From Periplaneta americana (lineage: Eukaryota > Arthropoda > Insecta > Blattodea > Blattidae), in the NCBI RefSeq assembly GCF_040183065.1, contig NC_091131.1:8442001-8506000 (forward strand): DNA of 64,000 nt. The letters are read 5' to 3'. Under the pieces are notes generated by a model. The model was not told the origin of the DNA and did no database searches. It worked only from the letters and a program-made list of their open reading frames with translations. Positions 21,269 to 33,322 of the stretch are shown here, piece after piece; position 1 is the first letter of the stretch, and the number at the start of each line of letters is the position of its first letter. The translations under genes and the position numbers were made by a program.

Positions 21269-22038
21269 GGGTATATGTACGTGAACGACCACAAATATTC
21301 TCAGAAAATGCAGGCTCTATTTTTCTAAAATTTTGTAAGGAAATGAACTCACAATTGCACAAAAATTACAAGGTACCACAACAAGACTTATTAGAACTTA
21401 AATATGTGATAAAGGTATAAAAAAGGTTACTAATACTATTTTTAAGAATTCACTTTTTGCTTCAAATTAAATTTTCCAAAATTTGGAAATTTTCACACAT
21501 ATTTCATAACTCCACAACCGTTAGAGATAGAATTCTGAAATTTTGTACACTGATTTAACATGCTTTTATGCAAAAGGTAGACTACAATAATGCCCATTTC
21601 TTTGAAAATAGAAAGATTAGGTCACAAAAGATTATGTAAATTTTAATATATTTTATATAGAACAAATAAAGAATTAATTGTATTAAAATAAACAACTCTA
21701 CATGTCTGAGAGTAGTCTACTTTTCAGAAATAAGTGTTTATTACATGCAGGAAAAATATTAAAGATGTTAGAGAGACCATAACAATGTTATGGTTACCAA
21801 ATGATGTAACTGCAGAATTTATTTGTGTTTTTTTTTTCCATACTCTGATAAAACTGGTTTGAAAAATATTATTAGTAACATTTTTTTATACTTTTATCAG
21901 ATATTCAAGTTCTAATAAGTCTTGTTGTAGAATCTTGCAATTTTTCTTAAAATTGTGAGTTCATTTTCTTATAAAATTTTAGAAATTTAGATCCTGCATT
22001 TTCTGATAATATTTGTGGTCGTTCACGTACATATACCC
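21269..22038. mobile_element. Long-TIR element, possibly piggyBac-like
   Basis: Arms of about 170 bp are inverted: GGGTATATGTACGTGAACGA at the left and TCGTTCACGTACATATACCC at the right. The right flank is TTAA (22039-22042) and the left flank TTAG (21265-21268), which fits a TTAA target with one change. No transposase is present, so the superfamily is an inference from the target. Confidence 0.65.
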
Positions 22039-22042
22039 TTAA

Positions 22043-22602
22043 GTGTTCAAAAACTATAACAAGTTAGACCTTGAGTAAAATTATCGTCATTTTCGATTTC
22101 ATAGTAATTTATATTTTGGACTGGGGTTAAGTATCGGTGCGGTAGCGGGAGATGGCAACAAATGTCCCTCCCAGCAGTGGGTCGCGCCTTCAGAAAGTTT
22201 TGGAACCAATAATCTACACTCTAGAGCCTGTGGGATTGTTGATGTATTTGAGAATTGGCCATGAGATTACCTGATATCCGTCTTACTCGAAAGAAACCCA
22301 ACCAAGTAATCAAGTCACTCCAGAGCTCAGTCTACAATCACGAGGAAATCTCATTACCTCTAATCTGCGCCGGTGGCGACGTCACAAGATCAGGTGTTGA
22401 ACGGAAATGCTTATACTTCCGTTATTGCCGCAAGACAGTTTAAATAACGTCTAGGAACTGTTTCAGTAATGATAATGAACATCAGAGTTCGGCGACCGTC
22501 GCGTCTTGATTCCGGGCATTCACAAGCTGCGAAATTCCTCGACTCGTGGTCAGTGGTCATGTGGAAGAAGCGGGCTAAGAAGCTCAAACTCGATTCCTCT
22601 CA
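22043..22602. other. Unassigned stretch
   Basis: Less AT-rich than its surroundings. Open frames at 22255-22443 and 22469-22602 have no recognised motif. The sequence is interrupted at 22602 by the next element and resumes at 23596. Confidence 0.3.
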
Positions 22603-23592
22603 GGCCCGAGTGTATAAACCATTTAATCTTAGATCAGAGGTTAAATTGATCCTTGTTTCAGCTGAACTTGGAATTTTGTGTTGTATAAAGTCTAATCTGA
22701 GATTAATTTGTCTCAAACTAAAGTCAACTTTGACTGAAGAAATTTCTGCGATTAAGTTAGATGATCCAAGTTCAGTTATTTATTTTCTGTTTGAAATATA
22801 CGAGTGACAGATTGTGCAAATAAAATATCCATTATTATTAATATTAATAGATATGTTAGGTACATTTATATATATTTCTTTCAATTTCTTGCCTTAATAC
22901 ACAAACATTCTTATATTTTATAAGGCTCTATCTTGTTCAGCAGTATCAAATAAGATAACCTATAATTATATTATGTTTATAACAACCATTAATTATTAAT
23001 GGATACGATAGGTACATTCATAAATGTTCAATTAACTGTATTACTAAACGAAAATTGTCGTTTTATAAAGCTTTATTATGTTTAGCAGTATCAAACACCA
23101 TAACATGATAACAACTTGGAGAACAGTCAACCTTCTTCTTATTGTCCGCCATTATTTACATTGCAAAAAAAAAAAACCAGTATCTCCAACAGAGTGTAAT
23201 ACGGAAAGTCGCCAAAAAGTAGTTGTAAAGTAGGTAGATTTCTCATTATCAACAAAGAAAGATTAAATTTTGTCACTATGGGGTGCTAAAAAGGTCACTA
23301 AATCCCTATTTAAGCAATATAAAAGTTAAAAGAAATTGTTGTTGAAAAAGAGTTAAAATCGATAGATTGGCAACACTGAACAAACCTGTATAACATGGTC
23401 CGCGCATCACGTATTTCACCTGTTTATGCGATGTTGCCAAATCCTTTTCACGTGAACTTAGATTGCATTTGAACCAAGGTAATTTGATCGCAGAAAAGTT
23501 TTATACAATAGAAGAAGTGTCTTGAACTCGGTTTACTTTTCGATCTTCGATCAAAGTTGATCTTTAGTCAGGGAGTTTTATACAATTGGGCC
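22603..23592. mobile_element. PIF/Harbinger-like TIR element
   Basis: The ends GGCCCGAGTGTATAAACC and GTTTTATACAATTGGGCC are inverted repeats. Flanking triplets are TCA and TAA, an imperfect three-base duplication. No coding sequence is recognised. A block near the right (23290-23386, ATTGGCAACACTG end) resembles 47936-48053. Confidence 0.55.
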
Positions 23593-24020
23593 TAAAAGTG
23601 AGATAAATCTCCATTTCATCGAACCCGAGTCGCCTCAATTGGCAGTTAGAACCGGAGACAGAAACATTCATGCTCGCAATTATTAATTGCGGTACACTTT
23701 TGTTATGCTGAATATTTTCGCAATGTTGCAATTGCCAAGCTTTCGTATTACGCAGACAGAAACTTATGCTAGCGTCTGCAAATACGATAATATAAACATT
23801 GCTAGTAAAGTAAACCAAGAGTGGTGAAATTTTTTCTATGCAGGCCACTGAGAGAGTTAGAAAACCGCATCTAACAATCTACTCGAATCATATCATAGCC
23901 TGTACAATATATATAGGCTTATACGAGTACATTATATCTATAGTTCCAGGCCTAGAGTGTACATAAAACAATTTTAGTAAAATTCCAACCTTGAATACAA
24001 GAAATATGTATGATAGAAAG
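23593..24020. other. Unassigned stretch
   Basis: No supported feature. Confidence 0.3.
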
Positions 24021-24063
24021 GTAGGTAGGTAGGTAGGTAGGTATGTATGTAGGTAGGTTGGTT
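24021..24063. repeat. (GGTA)n microsatellite
   Basis: About ten GGTA/TGTA units. Confidence 0.9.
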
Positions 24064-24182
24064 CTAGGCGTGTTTCGTAAATACTGAACCAAGAAAGCTG
24101 AAATCTAAGCAACGAGATAATGAAATACATGTCCATGAGACCATGAAATGAGATCCGTGCCAGGATGTAAATTTACATGCAT

Positions 24183-25078
24183 TAATTCATTCATAGTGTT
24201 CTGTCTAAAGGTCAGGTCTTTCACTGCAAACCCACCATTCTCCAGTCTTCCCTATTTTCTGCCTTCCTCTTTGTCTCCTCATATGATCCATATATGAAGA
24301 GTCCACTGCAAGAATGATAGATGTCATTTGGAATACATTTTACAGGAGAAGCAATTGAAAGTTTGAAATGCTTAGTGCTCAAAGCTTAACTGTGATTTTC
24401 CGATTATTACTGGACAATGACTATCAGTGTTAATGCCATATAAAACTCTCTATGTACATTCTATATGTCTTAAGCTATGCATTGACAGTCTTGATTCATT
24501 TTCGACAAGAAAGTGACATCCATCATTCTTGCAGTGGTCTCTTCATATCTTAATCTGATATATTTTTCTGCTACGAATTCTTCTCCCGTTCACCATTCTT
24601 TACAGTGCATCCTTCAGTAGGCAGTTTCTTTTCAACCAGTGACCCAGCTAATTCCTTTTCCTCTTTCTTATCAGTTTTAGCATCATTCTTTCTTCACCCA
24701 CTCTTTCCCACACAGCTTCGTTTCTTATTCTGTCTGTCCACTTCACACGTTCCATCTTCTCATTATCCACATTTCAAATGCTTCTATTCGCTTCTCGTCA
24801 CTTTGTCGTAATGTCCATGCTTCTGCCCCGTACAATGCTGCACTCCACACAAAGCACTTCACTAGTCCCTTCCTTAGTTCTTTTTCCAGAGGTCCGCAGG
24901 AGATGCTCCTTTTTCTATTAAAAGCTTCCTTTGCCATTGCTATCCTCCTTTCGACTTCCTGGCAGCAGCTCATGTTACTGCTTATAGTACACCCCAAGTA
25001 TTTGAAGCTGTCCACTTGCTCTACTGCCTCAGAATTCGCAAGTTTACCTTCTTTACTTTTCTTCCTATGACCATGCAT
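24183..25078 (-). pseudogene. Non-LTR retrotransposon 3' part, family 2 copy 2
   Basis: The minus strand from 25078 reads EAVEQVDSFKYLGCTISSNM, QEVERRIAMAKEAFNRKRS, VWSAALYGAEAWTLRQSDEK and AFEMWIMRRWNV, then continues in broken frames to about 24220, ending near GAATGAATTAATG. This is the same family as 2100-3800. The segment VDSFKYLGCTISSN is the post-catalytic palm of a non-LTR reverse transcriptase. A MITE at 24292-24548 interrupts it. Confidence 0.82.
24292..24548. mobile_element. MITE with 35-bp inverted ends
   Basis: ATATGAAGAG, one variable base, then CCACTGCAAGAATGAT at the left is matched by the inverse at the right, with few differences. It splits the family 2 retroposon, whose uninterrupted form is seen near 3700. 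The exact target duplication is ambiguous because ATAT lies on both edges. It has no coding capacity. Confidence 0.78.
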
Positions 25079-25660
25079 ATAAGACTAAAATTCACAAATC
25101 GGACAAAATGAGATACGTTTTACATATATTTTAAATTATGTATTTATTTGTTTGCTTATTTTGTTTTCTTCTTTTCGCTTACCTACAAGTCAGTTTACTC
25201 TCGACCACGAGCGTTTGCTCATACGGGGGTAAATTCCTTAATTTGCATTTCTATTTTATGTGTATAATAGTTTCTTAATGTAATTTTTTATGTAAATAAA
25301 TAAATTGTTCTTGTTCTTGTTAAAAAGAATTAGTTTCACTTTTCCGTCTATTACTGTTAATTTGCAGATCAGCGTTACATCAATGGCCACGGTCATTTAA
25401 AAGAGAATTTTATTTTATTCTACAATTTATGTAATAATGTCCACAGATGTCACAGAACTGACAAAATCAATTTTTAATTTGTTATCCCTTAAATCTCATG
25501 TTGATTACTAGGTTTAAGATTATGTTGAATATGCACACCCTCATATCTGGCTGTTAACATAAATCTACACGACACATTTTATAATATAGTTTACAGAATT
25601 TAATTACCGGTATCTCAGAACTGACTGATGTTACCTATCATCATATCATAATCTCTTCAC
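25079..25660. other. Unassigned stretch, perhaps a retroposon 3' UTR
   Basis: TAAATAAATAAATTGTTCTT at about 25295 looks like a retroposon tail followed by a short repeat, but no coding end precedes it. Confidence 0.3.
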
Positions 25661-25664
25661 ACGC

Positions 25665-26075
25665 ACGCAAAATAGCCGCTTACTAGCCATACCAACACAT
25701 AAGACATCATCGTATTCATCATCATACACAAACTCGCTCTCGCGTCTGTGGAATACCCTACCCAGTGACATCAGAGACTGTCGGAATTTAGTAGCGTTCA
25801 AAAGCAAACTTATTAAGCACTTTCTTACTCCGTAGAATAGGTTTAATGTTTGCTTAATCAATAAAAAAAATGTTTCTCTCTTCGTAACTTTTACAATAAA
25901 CTGTCTAGCTTTTATTAATCAGTTAATCTTTTAGTACTTTGATTTTTATTGTATTGTAAATTTAATATTAATTGTAATTATAATTGTAATTGTATTCTTA
26001 ATATTGTAGTTGTAATCCCCTGGCAGAGGGGGAGAGAAGGCCTGATGGTCTTATCTCTACCAGGTTAAATACATA
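25665..26075 (+). pseudogene. Non-LTR retrotransposon 3' end, copy 2
   Basis: Nearly identical to 20511-20930: the same AIPTHKTSSYSSSYT and FKSKLIKHFL reading and the same 3' UTR ending in GAGAAGGCCTGATGGTCTTA. The tail has become AT-rich and runs into a TA repeat at about 26078-26099. Confidence 0.8.
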
Positions 26076-26099
26076 AATATATATATATATATATATATA

Positions 26100-27120
26100 C
26101 TAATAATAAATCTGTAGCCGACATTTTTCTGGTAATTTTCGATTTTCCAAAAATAATTGATCCTAACATATATAATTAACTACCCTGAAAACGAAAATCG
26201 CTTTTTTGAAATTTTTGTTTGTATGTCTGTCTGTCTTTCTTTACAAATAATTTGCGACAAGTTTTATTCCTTGAAAAATTTTGATAGGGCTGATATTTAA
26301 TGAGATAAATGAGTTTTAAAATTGAAATAACTGCCATCTAAGGCCATGTAATGAATTAAAAAACAAATGACTTCGTCTATAAGGGGCCTTCGACAGCAAC
26401 AATCGAAAGCTATGAAAGATAGCCTACAGAGAATGTTTCTGTGTTTGTATGAAGTAATATCGGAAGCTAAGTTAACCGATTTGTATAATTAATTATTATT
26501 TCACCAGTGGAAAGTGTAGTTTCTCTAGATGGACATAATGCTATAATGTTATTACAGTAACTTCTGATATGATATAATATAATATAGTATAATATAATAT
26601 AATATAATGTAACATAATATAATATAATATAATATAATATAATATAATATAATATAATATAATATAATATAATATAATATAATATAATATAATATAATAT
26701 AATATAATATAATATAAGTTATTTGAAGGGTTCAGTACCATAGTGGGCCAAGCGCCATTTACTGAATACGTAGGAAACAAGGGTTAAAATGAAGTTATTA
26801 CATAATTCAATGGAAACCTATAACAAGTAAAATAAAATATACACATTAAATCTAAATGATGTCAATCTTCATTAAACTATGGTTGCATGTAATAAAATTA
26901 AGAAACATGTTAAAGGAATTTCATTGCACCAAATGAGTGTTTCTGGACCAAAATGATCGCATTTTAATTATTTGGATGCAATTTATATTAAGTAACACAT
27001 TAAACGATTTATCCTTCTATCAAAGACGAATGTTCCCTGGATCAAATCTCCTATTTTAATTATGTAATTACTTTATATTTATTTCTAACGGGTGCAGCGA
27101 AGCGCACGGGTACGGCTAGT
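26100..27120 (+). mobile_element. Helitron/Helentron-like non-autonomous element, copy 1
   Basis: It begins TAATAATAAATCTGTAGCCG and ends GGGTGCAGCGAAGCGCACGG then TACGGCTAGT. The second copy (28490-29836) shares both ends and has different flanks. A GC-rich subterminal stem (GTGC...GCAC) close to a CTAGT-type end, without inverted termini, fits Helitron-like elements. Assignment rests on resemblance of the ends only. Copy 1 carries an AATAT array. Confidence 0.55.
26573..26717. repeat. (AATAT)n array
   Basis: About 29 AATAT-type units with a few variants. It makes the long ILYYI frame on the minus strand, which is not a gene. Confidence 0.95.
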
Positions 27121-27785
27121 AAATAAATAAATAAAAATAAAGGTACTCATGTATATTTCAGAAAGTAAAAAGAATCTCTGATATTTGTTAATCGCTTCTT
27201 CTGTTCCCTATTACTGTCCTCAGTAGGCTAAGATTTTGTGTTTGCAGATAGGCACATAAAATCATCTCGGGATCTGCAATTTCCCCATCTCTATTTCAAA
27301 AGTAAAGCATATGCAGTAAGCAACCTTGAGATTCAGTTCAGGTATTTGATTGTTTACCTTTCCTTGCATTACGCAGTCATGTAATAGCAAATTGCTGTTG
27401 AATTGGTGCCCTCAAAGTAATTGCTAATAATACATTTAAGGACATCCTTTCGAAACAATTGCGAACTTCCTAAGTTGAACAGCATAATGGAGCATGTCTT
27501 GAGTCAGACTGATACATTATTTATGCTGTGATTTCAATTCGATAACAATTTCAAATATGCGGACCTTGAACATGAAGTCAGTAACAAACTGAAGTTCAGG
27601 AAGTACCTAAGTTCATTTATCCGTCGCAGGCCTAATGCTTGGAAACACTTCCTGCGATTTTCTCTACAAATTACAACAGGAAAACAATCTCGTATTCAAA
27701 CGCAGATTAAGGCTGCCTCATTCCTATATTTCCTGTGTTCTTTCAGTCTAACCGTCTGGAACAGCGTCCAAACTTTTTTCTTTTG
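27121..27785. other. Unassigned stretch
   Basis: After a short AAAT run at 27119-27140, nothing is recognisable. Confidence 0.3.
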
Positions 27786-27960
27786 TGATTAAGGATGGGT
27801 GGAGCGAAGGAAAATTCTCTCCGGCACCGGGACTCGAATCAAAGTTTTCAGTTCTACGTGCTTCATCCACTAAGCCACACCGGATTCCAGTTCCGATGCC
27901 GGATTAAATCCTCTCAGTTTAAGTCCCACCTCTTAGTTTCCCTTTAGTGGCCAACCCTCA
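27786..27960 (-). mobile_element. tRNA-derived SINE, family D
   Basis: On the minus strand TGTGGCTTAGTGGATGAAGC (A box) and GATTCGAGTCCCGG (B box) form a tRNA-like head near 27879-27829. It is followed by GGAGAGAATTTTCC and the GCTCCACCCATCCTTAATC type 3' part. No second copy is in the window and the edges are uncertain; the leader may extend to about 28050. Confidence 0.65.
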
Positions 27961-28489
27961 TGCACTGCGTCACAGATGTGTGACAGTGGCACAATGTTCA
28001 ACAATGTGCAGAGGTGCACTCATTACGAGTGACTAAGTGGCCGGGATCCTTCATCATATAATGCAGAATTCCTACACGGAAATATCATACGTACTTCTGT
28101 ACATCACAATAATATGATGTGCGTAAATCTCTGCTATACCTTGTAAGGTTTATCTTGTCTCAGTAGCAATAAAACCAAGTCCCTTCAAATGAGGGTGGAG
28201 ATTATAGGAGGGTTGTAAATTTTCAGGATTCCTTTCAAAACCTTGTTATTGTACAGGCTGCCGGAACTCAGTTTCTTGAAAGACAAGCTCAGTGACGGAA
28301 CTACACAGTACGAAGAGAGATATTTTGTAATTTTATTTTGCGCTACAGAATGTATCAACTAGTCCCTTCCGCCACTGGATGGATGGACGGCAACGCTCCA
28401 CTCCCCCATCGCCATAACAATACAGACGAAGTAAGACATATCTCCTTTCTCTCTCTTTTCACAGTGAGACAAGATACATCACACAGACT
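27961..28489. other. Unassigned stretch
   Basis: No coding or repeat signature that I can support, apart from a possible SINE leader at the left. Confidence 0.3.
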
Positions 28490-29836
28490 TTAATAATAAA
28501 TCTGTAACCGAAATTTTTCTGGTAATTTTCGCTTTTCCAAAAATAATTGGTCTTAACATGTATAATTAATCATCCTGAAACCGAAAATCTCTTTCTTGAA
28601 ATTTTTGTTTGTACGTCTGTCTGTCTGGATGTTTGCTACCTTTTCACGCGATAATGACTGAACGGATTTCGATGAAAATTAGAATATAAATTAAGTTCGT
28701 TGTAACTCAGATTTTCGGCTATATGACATTCAAAACATTTTATTTAAAAGGGGGGTTATAAGGGACCCTGAATTAAATAAATCGAAATATCTCGCTTATT
28801 ATTGATTTTTTGTGAAAAATGTTAGATAGATAGTAAACAGCCCCCCATTGAGGGTAGCCCTTACGGACTCAGTATATCCTCAAAAAAAATATTATACATA
28901 TGTAAACATAGATATTAAATTTTAAAGAAGGGAAACAAAGAAAAGGGCGTGAAAAAGTACAACTGCTATTAATGTAGCACCATGTGATTAATTAGGATTT
29001 GGCAAGATTTTTTTTAACACAATTATCACAATGTCATCCCTCAGAGATGTTTGCAGAGCAAACTTCCGTCGAAATTCTTCGAAAAAGCTGAGCAAGCCGA
29101 ATAACTCAACGTGAATTAAGGCATATTTCAGTCTTGAAATAATTGACTGTAGGCTCATAGATCGACTTCTTCTCAACGTGGACCTCGGCTGACTGATGAC
29201 ATTCTACTTCAAAACGTACCGTGGGGTCCACAATGATGCCCTGTTTAGTGTCAGCATTGTACGCTAAAATATCTACTCGTCTCGTTGACCTATTTAAGTT
29301 TCTTTAAAAATGATTTCCGATGAGGTTTATTCCAAGCAAATTTTGATAGGACTGATATTTAAGGATATACAAGAGTTTTAAAATAACAATACAATACATT
29401 TTCACTGCCGCCAGAGATGATAGCGTCGTTGTTCCGTAACTCCTATTTGCAAAATATAAAATTTTTCAGTAGGAAGAAAAAACAGATTTATTCATTTTAT
29501 GGCAGTGGTACATACGAGATCGTGAATTCTTACATTTTTGAAAGAAGGGAATATAATTACATATAGGAGATTGTATTATTTGCTATATAACTATTTAAGT
29601 TATTTAATAGAGCAAAAATCTGAAAATCGATATGTCACATAGGAGTTATTGCAGGAACGACGTCGATGGCTATAATGAAATAGAAACAAATGACTCCGTC
29701 TATTTAAGTAACATATTAAACGATTTATCCTTCTATCAAACGCGTATGTTCCCTGAACAAGATGTCCTATTTTAATTTTGTAATTATTTTATATTTATTT
29801 CTAACGGGTGCAGCGGAGCGCACGGGTACGGCTAAT
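28490..29836 (+). mobile_element. Helitron/Helentron-like element, copy 2 (interrupted)
   Basis: It shares the start TAATAATAAATCTGTAACCG and the end GGGTGCAGCGGAGCGCACGG with the copy at 26100. A fragment of a minus-strand retroposon lies inside (about 28850-29300), which explains much of the extra length. The two copies give independent boundaries. Confidence 0.55.
28850..29300 (-). pseudogene. Retrotransposon with restriction-like endonuclease, C-terminal fragment
   Basis: The minus strand reads RRVDILAYNADTKQGIIVDP, TVRFEVE, AEVHVEKKSIYEPT, then in another frame VELFGLLSFFEEFRRKFAL and SLRDDIVIIVLKKIL. The RRVDIL...IIVDPTVRFE block resembles the restriction-like endonuclease of R2-type non-LTR retrotransposons (PD-D/E-like). 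The same order is seen at 40533-43102. Stops and a deletion between the blocks show it is dead. Confidence 0.65.
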
Positions 29837-30071
29837 CAATAAAATTAGTGATTTAAGACGGCGCTCATTCCGTCGGATCCTGGATACCCAAATTAATCCA
29901 ATTCTCTGTAATGGAGTATCAATTGCGTTTTTGTCTGGAGACTCGGCCTTATAGAATGTGGAAGCGATTATGAAGCAGGTAACGAGAAGGCTCCGTCTTG
30001 TTAAATTTAAATGCGGGGAATATGAAGACAGAAATTAAAAGAAATATCAAACTTTTATTTCAAATCCCAAA
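29837..30071. other. Unassigned spacer
   Basis: Nothing is recognisable. Confidence 0.3.
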
Positions 30072-30083
30072 ACATCCTTAGAA

Positions 30084-30308
30084 ATGTTATGTTTTATTTA
30101 ACGACGCTCGCGACTGCAGAGGTTATATCAGCGTCGCCGGATGTGCCGGAATTTTGTCCCGCAGGAGTTCCTTTACATGCCAGTAAATCTACTGACATGA
30201 GCCTGTCGCATTTAAGCACACTTAAATGCCATCGACCTGGCCCGGGATCGAACCCGCAACCTTGGGCATAGAAGACCAGCGCTATACCAACTCGCTAACC
30301 AGGTCGAC
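30084..30308 (-). mobile_element. tRNA-derived SINE, family A copy 2
   Basis: A 225-bp body is flanked by the perfect 12-bp duplication ACATCCTTAGAA (30072-30083, 30309-30320). On the minus strand the A box TTGGTATAGCGCTGG and B box GGTTCGATCCCGG are both present. It ends GAGCGTCGTTAAATAAAACA. The intact flanks suggest fairly recent insertion. Confidence 0.92.
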
Positions 30309-30320
30309 ACATCCTTAGAA

Positions 30321-30591
30321 TCTCAACCACGCTCACAATGACAATCACGAATACCATAAACGTTTCATGCAATTACAAGGATTCGATGAATACCCCGTCA
30401 CTTTTTTCCTGTACAATTTGGAAGGAATAAATGTGATCTATCTTAAGTTGCCCAGCTATAGGGTCTACAACTAACTTCATGGTGTACAGATCTTCGCCTC
30501 TTGTTTTCGGGGATTTTCCGGGCCTCTGGCTACAACACAAGATGTCGCTCAACAACCGACATACATCCATGCTGTAGGCCCTAAGGGTCTA
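30321..30591. other. Unassigned spacer
   Basis: No supported feature. Confidence 0.3.
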
Positions 30592-31121
30592 AAAAGCAAA
30601 CATTCTCATGGGGGCAGATAAAGAACTTATTTTTTTCTTCCACAATGTTAACAATGTCAAAAGAAATCCTTACACAAATTTTGGTCACTCGAGCACAACT
30701 ACGAGGCAGTGAAAAATTAGTTTCCCTGGGACCGTTTACAGAAAGAAAACACAATTTAATTGAAAACATTTGTTGCAACAGATACAACAACTCTTTAGCT
30801 ATTTTTCAACACAACCCCCACCGGAATTGAGACATTTGTCATATCATGGGATCGACAGAGAGGTGCAGACGGCTGTCAGACACTGGTTTCGATCCCAGGC
30901 GGCAGACTTCTACAACACAGGGATACACAAGTTGATCTCACGGTACGACAAATGTCTCAATTCCTGTGGGGGAGTATGTAGCTCAACAATATTGCTGTAT
31001 TTGTTCCAATAAATCCAAATCCGCCCGAATGGTCAAAATTTGTATAAGTACTTGTTTCGACATTTTTAACATGGTGGAAGAAAAGAATAACTTTATCTGC
31101 CCCCATGAGAATGTTTGCTTG
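30592..31121. mobile_element. Mariner-like element, two 3' halves in inverted fusion
   Basis: The ends are inverted for about 45 bp (AGCAAACATTCTCATGGGGG and its complement) and flanked by TA. The plus strand encodes a transposase C-terminus (YNTGIHKLISRYDKCLNSCG). The left half, on the minus strand, encodes the same segment (YDKCLNSGGGCVEK) and beyond. So both arms derive from the 3' end of one mariner gene; the 5' end and catalytic core are absent. Confidence 0.7.
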
Positions 31122-31123
31122 TA

Positions 31124-31896
31124 AGCGAAATTCGAACCCACGATAGCATTGAAGGTGCATTTTTGCCCGTTGAGGATACTCTGATTGTCAGCGCACCTCT
31201 AATCGAAAAAAAAATATATATTTGTAGAACTTGTTGCATACAAAGCCGATGACATATCAAAAACATTACCTGAACAACATATTTATGAGTAAAACAAGAA
31301 ATTGTTTGAAATTGTCTTTATTATCTACAAGTTTAGGTTGAATGTCTGAACAAATCACTTACATCCAACAACAATTATTCTTTTCCTCCAAATTGGATGA
31401 AGTCGTTGTCCTAATAGAAATTTCTGCTTCACATTTTAAAATTCCTCACATACATCTTCACACGGCTCTTTATCAGCACGCAAAACACATTTTCTAAAAA
31501 ATTACATTCCGATTGGGGCAGCGACGTTCACAGCTTTCTTAACAGGAAACGACTAACATCGTCTTCTACAAAATTTGAACTCCAATTGGCACATTCACCC
31601 ACGGGAATACTACGGGAAACAAGTCCTAACGATCTCTTGGGAGCTGCGTTCACAATATTGTTTCCTGGCACTTGTAATACTCTAATTCGTGACCTTTTCC
31701 GGTTATTCGTTGATTTAACAACCGCCACTGCGTTTGCGTAACATAAAATTTGCGAAGATAAACATATGCGACGAAGACTTCCTGCGTCATTAAGCCACGA
31801 CTCTGAAATGATTAGTTAGTTACTTATGACCTGCATGAGAATAGTGTTAGCACGGCCGCCTGGATGAGCTGCTTTTGTCCGGATTCAGAATAGGCA
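31124..31896. other. Unassigned stretch
   Basis: A minus-strand open frame of 66 codons (31728-31528) has no recognised motif. Nothing else is supported. Confidence 0.3.
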
Positions 31897-31897
31897 G

Positions 31898-31955
<58 letters not shown>

Positions 31956-32360
31956 TTTATTTATTTATTTAGAATATTAACGTCCAAAACAATAATAATA
32001 ATACTAACAACAATAACAATAACCAAAATATCAGTAATAATAATAAAAATAACAATAATAACAATAACAATAATAACAACAATAGCAATAATAATAACAA
32101 ACAACAGCAATAATAATAATAACAGAAATAATAATAAATAATAATAACTATAATAACAATAATAACAACAATAACAATAATAATAACAATAACAACAACA
32201 ATAATAACAATAACAATAATAATAACAATAACAATAATAATAACAATAACAATAATAATAATAATAACAGTAATAATAACGATAATAATAATAATAATGA
32301 TAATAATAATTTTATTTTATTTATTTAGAATATTAACGTGCAAAACAACAACACAAGGCC

Positions 32361-32420
<60 letters not shown>

Positions 32421-32700
32421 AACTGTAATAATAATAAATAACAATAACAATAATAATAACAATAACAATAATAATAACAATAACTGTAATAATAATAAAT
32501 AACAATAACAATAACAATAACAATAACAGTAGTAATAATAATAATAAATAATAATAATAATAACAATAATAATACATAATAATAACAATAATAGTAATAA
32601 TAACAATAATAATAAATAATAATAACAATAATAGTAATAATAACAATAATAATAAATAATAATAAATAATAATAAATAATAATAATAATAATTTATTTAT
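31897..32700. repeat. AAT/AAC triplet arrays, left block
   Basis: ATA runs alternate with AACAAT-type units. Two short islands, at 31955-31998 and 32309-32360, contain TTTATTTAGAATATTAACGT, the 3' end of the retroposon at 32703 and 35497. Long frames such as 31875-32141 and 32325-32646 are translations of repeats. Confidence 0.95.
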
Positions 32701-32702
32701 TT

Positions 32703-33322
32703 ATTTATTTATTTAGAATATTAACGTGCAAAAACAACAGCACAAGGCCAATTACAGTTTTGCACGATACAAAACAGAACAAAACAACAAATGATGATGA
32801 GAATGAATGATAGAAAATGGCAATGAGATGAAATACAAACAATATAATGGTCTACATCAATCATTGATCAAATAATAATTATAAAATTATAAAATTAGTA
32901 CAATGAGAATTGAAATAATGGAATGGTCTACATGAATCAATAGACCAAATGCAAGAAATATATGGACAAATAATTATTAAAATTAGATCAGTGAGTTAAA
33001 ACTCAAAGATATACTACACATTAAATGGATCCAAGTTGAATCCATGCAAATTAGCATATTTAATGCATCTGCAGACCGGAGAGAGAGATTTAGGATTCTT
33101 ATTATAAAACAATTTATGAAATCTTAAACCATTAGCAGGAATACGAAGACTGATATTGCTTATGAAAGATTCACAATCAATATCACCCTTAATGACTTTG
33201 CAAAAAAATAAATAATCAAGATCCTGACGTCTGGTGAACAAACTACCGCAATTGAAATAATTGCATTTAATCTCATAGTTATAATCGGAATTTGGTAAAA
33301 ATCTATAAGAACACAAGGAAAT
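32703..33322 (-). pseudogene. Non-LTR retrotransposon 3' end, copy B
   Basis: Nearly identical to 35543-36166 of copy A, including coding sequence (LFTRRQDLDYLFFCKVIKGD, RIPANGLRFHKLFYNKN) ending at 33014. The coding sequence breaks off at 33322, exactly where the AAC/AAT array begins, so the array or a recombination event replaced the 5' part. The 3' end carries a TTTA tail. Confidence 0.85.

Noticed and set aside
18126..22220. A 4-kb hAT element from CAGTGGTTCCCAAAGTGTGG to a right end near 22210
   Set aside because: The right end (GCGCGACCC, TTGGTTCC-like) pairs only weakly and the 8-bp flanks do not match, so I did not call it.
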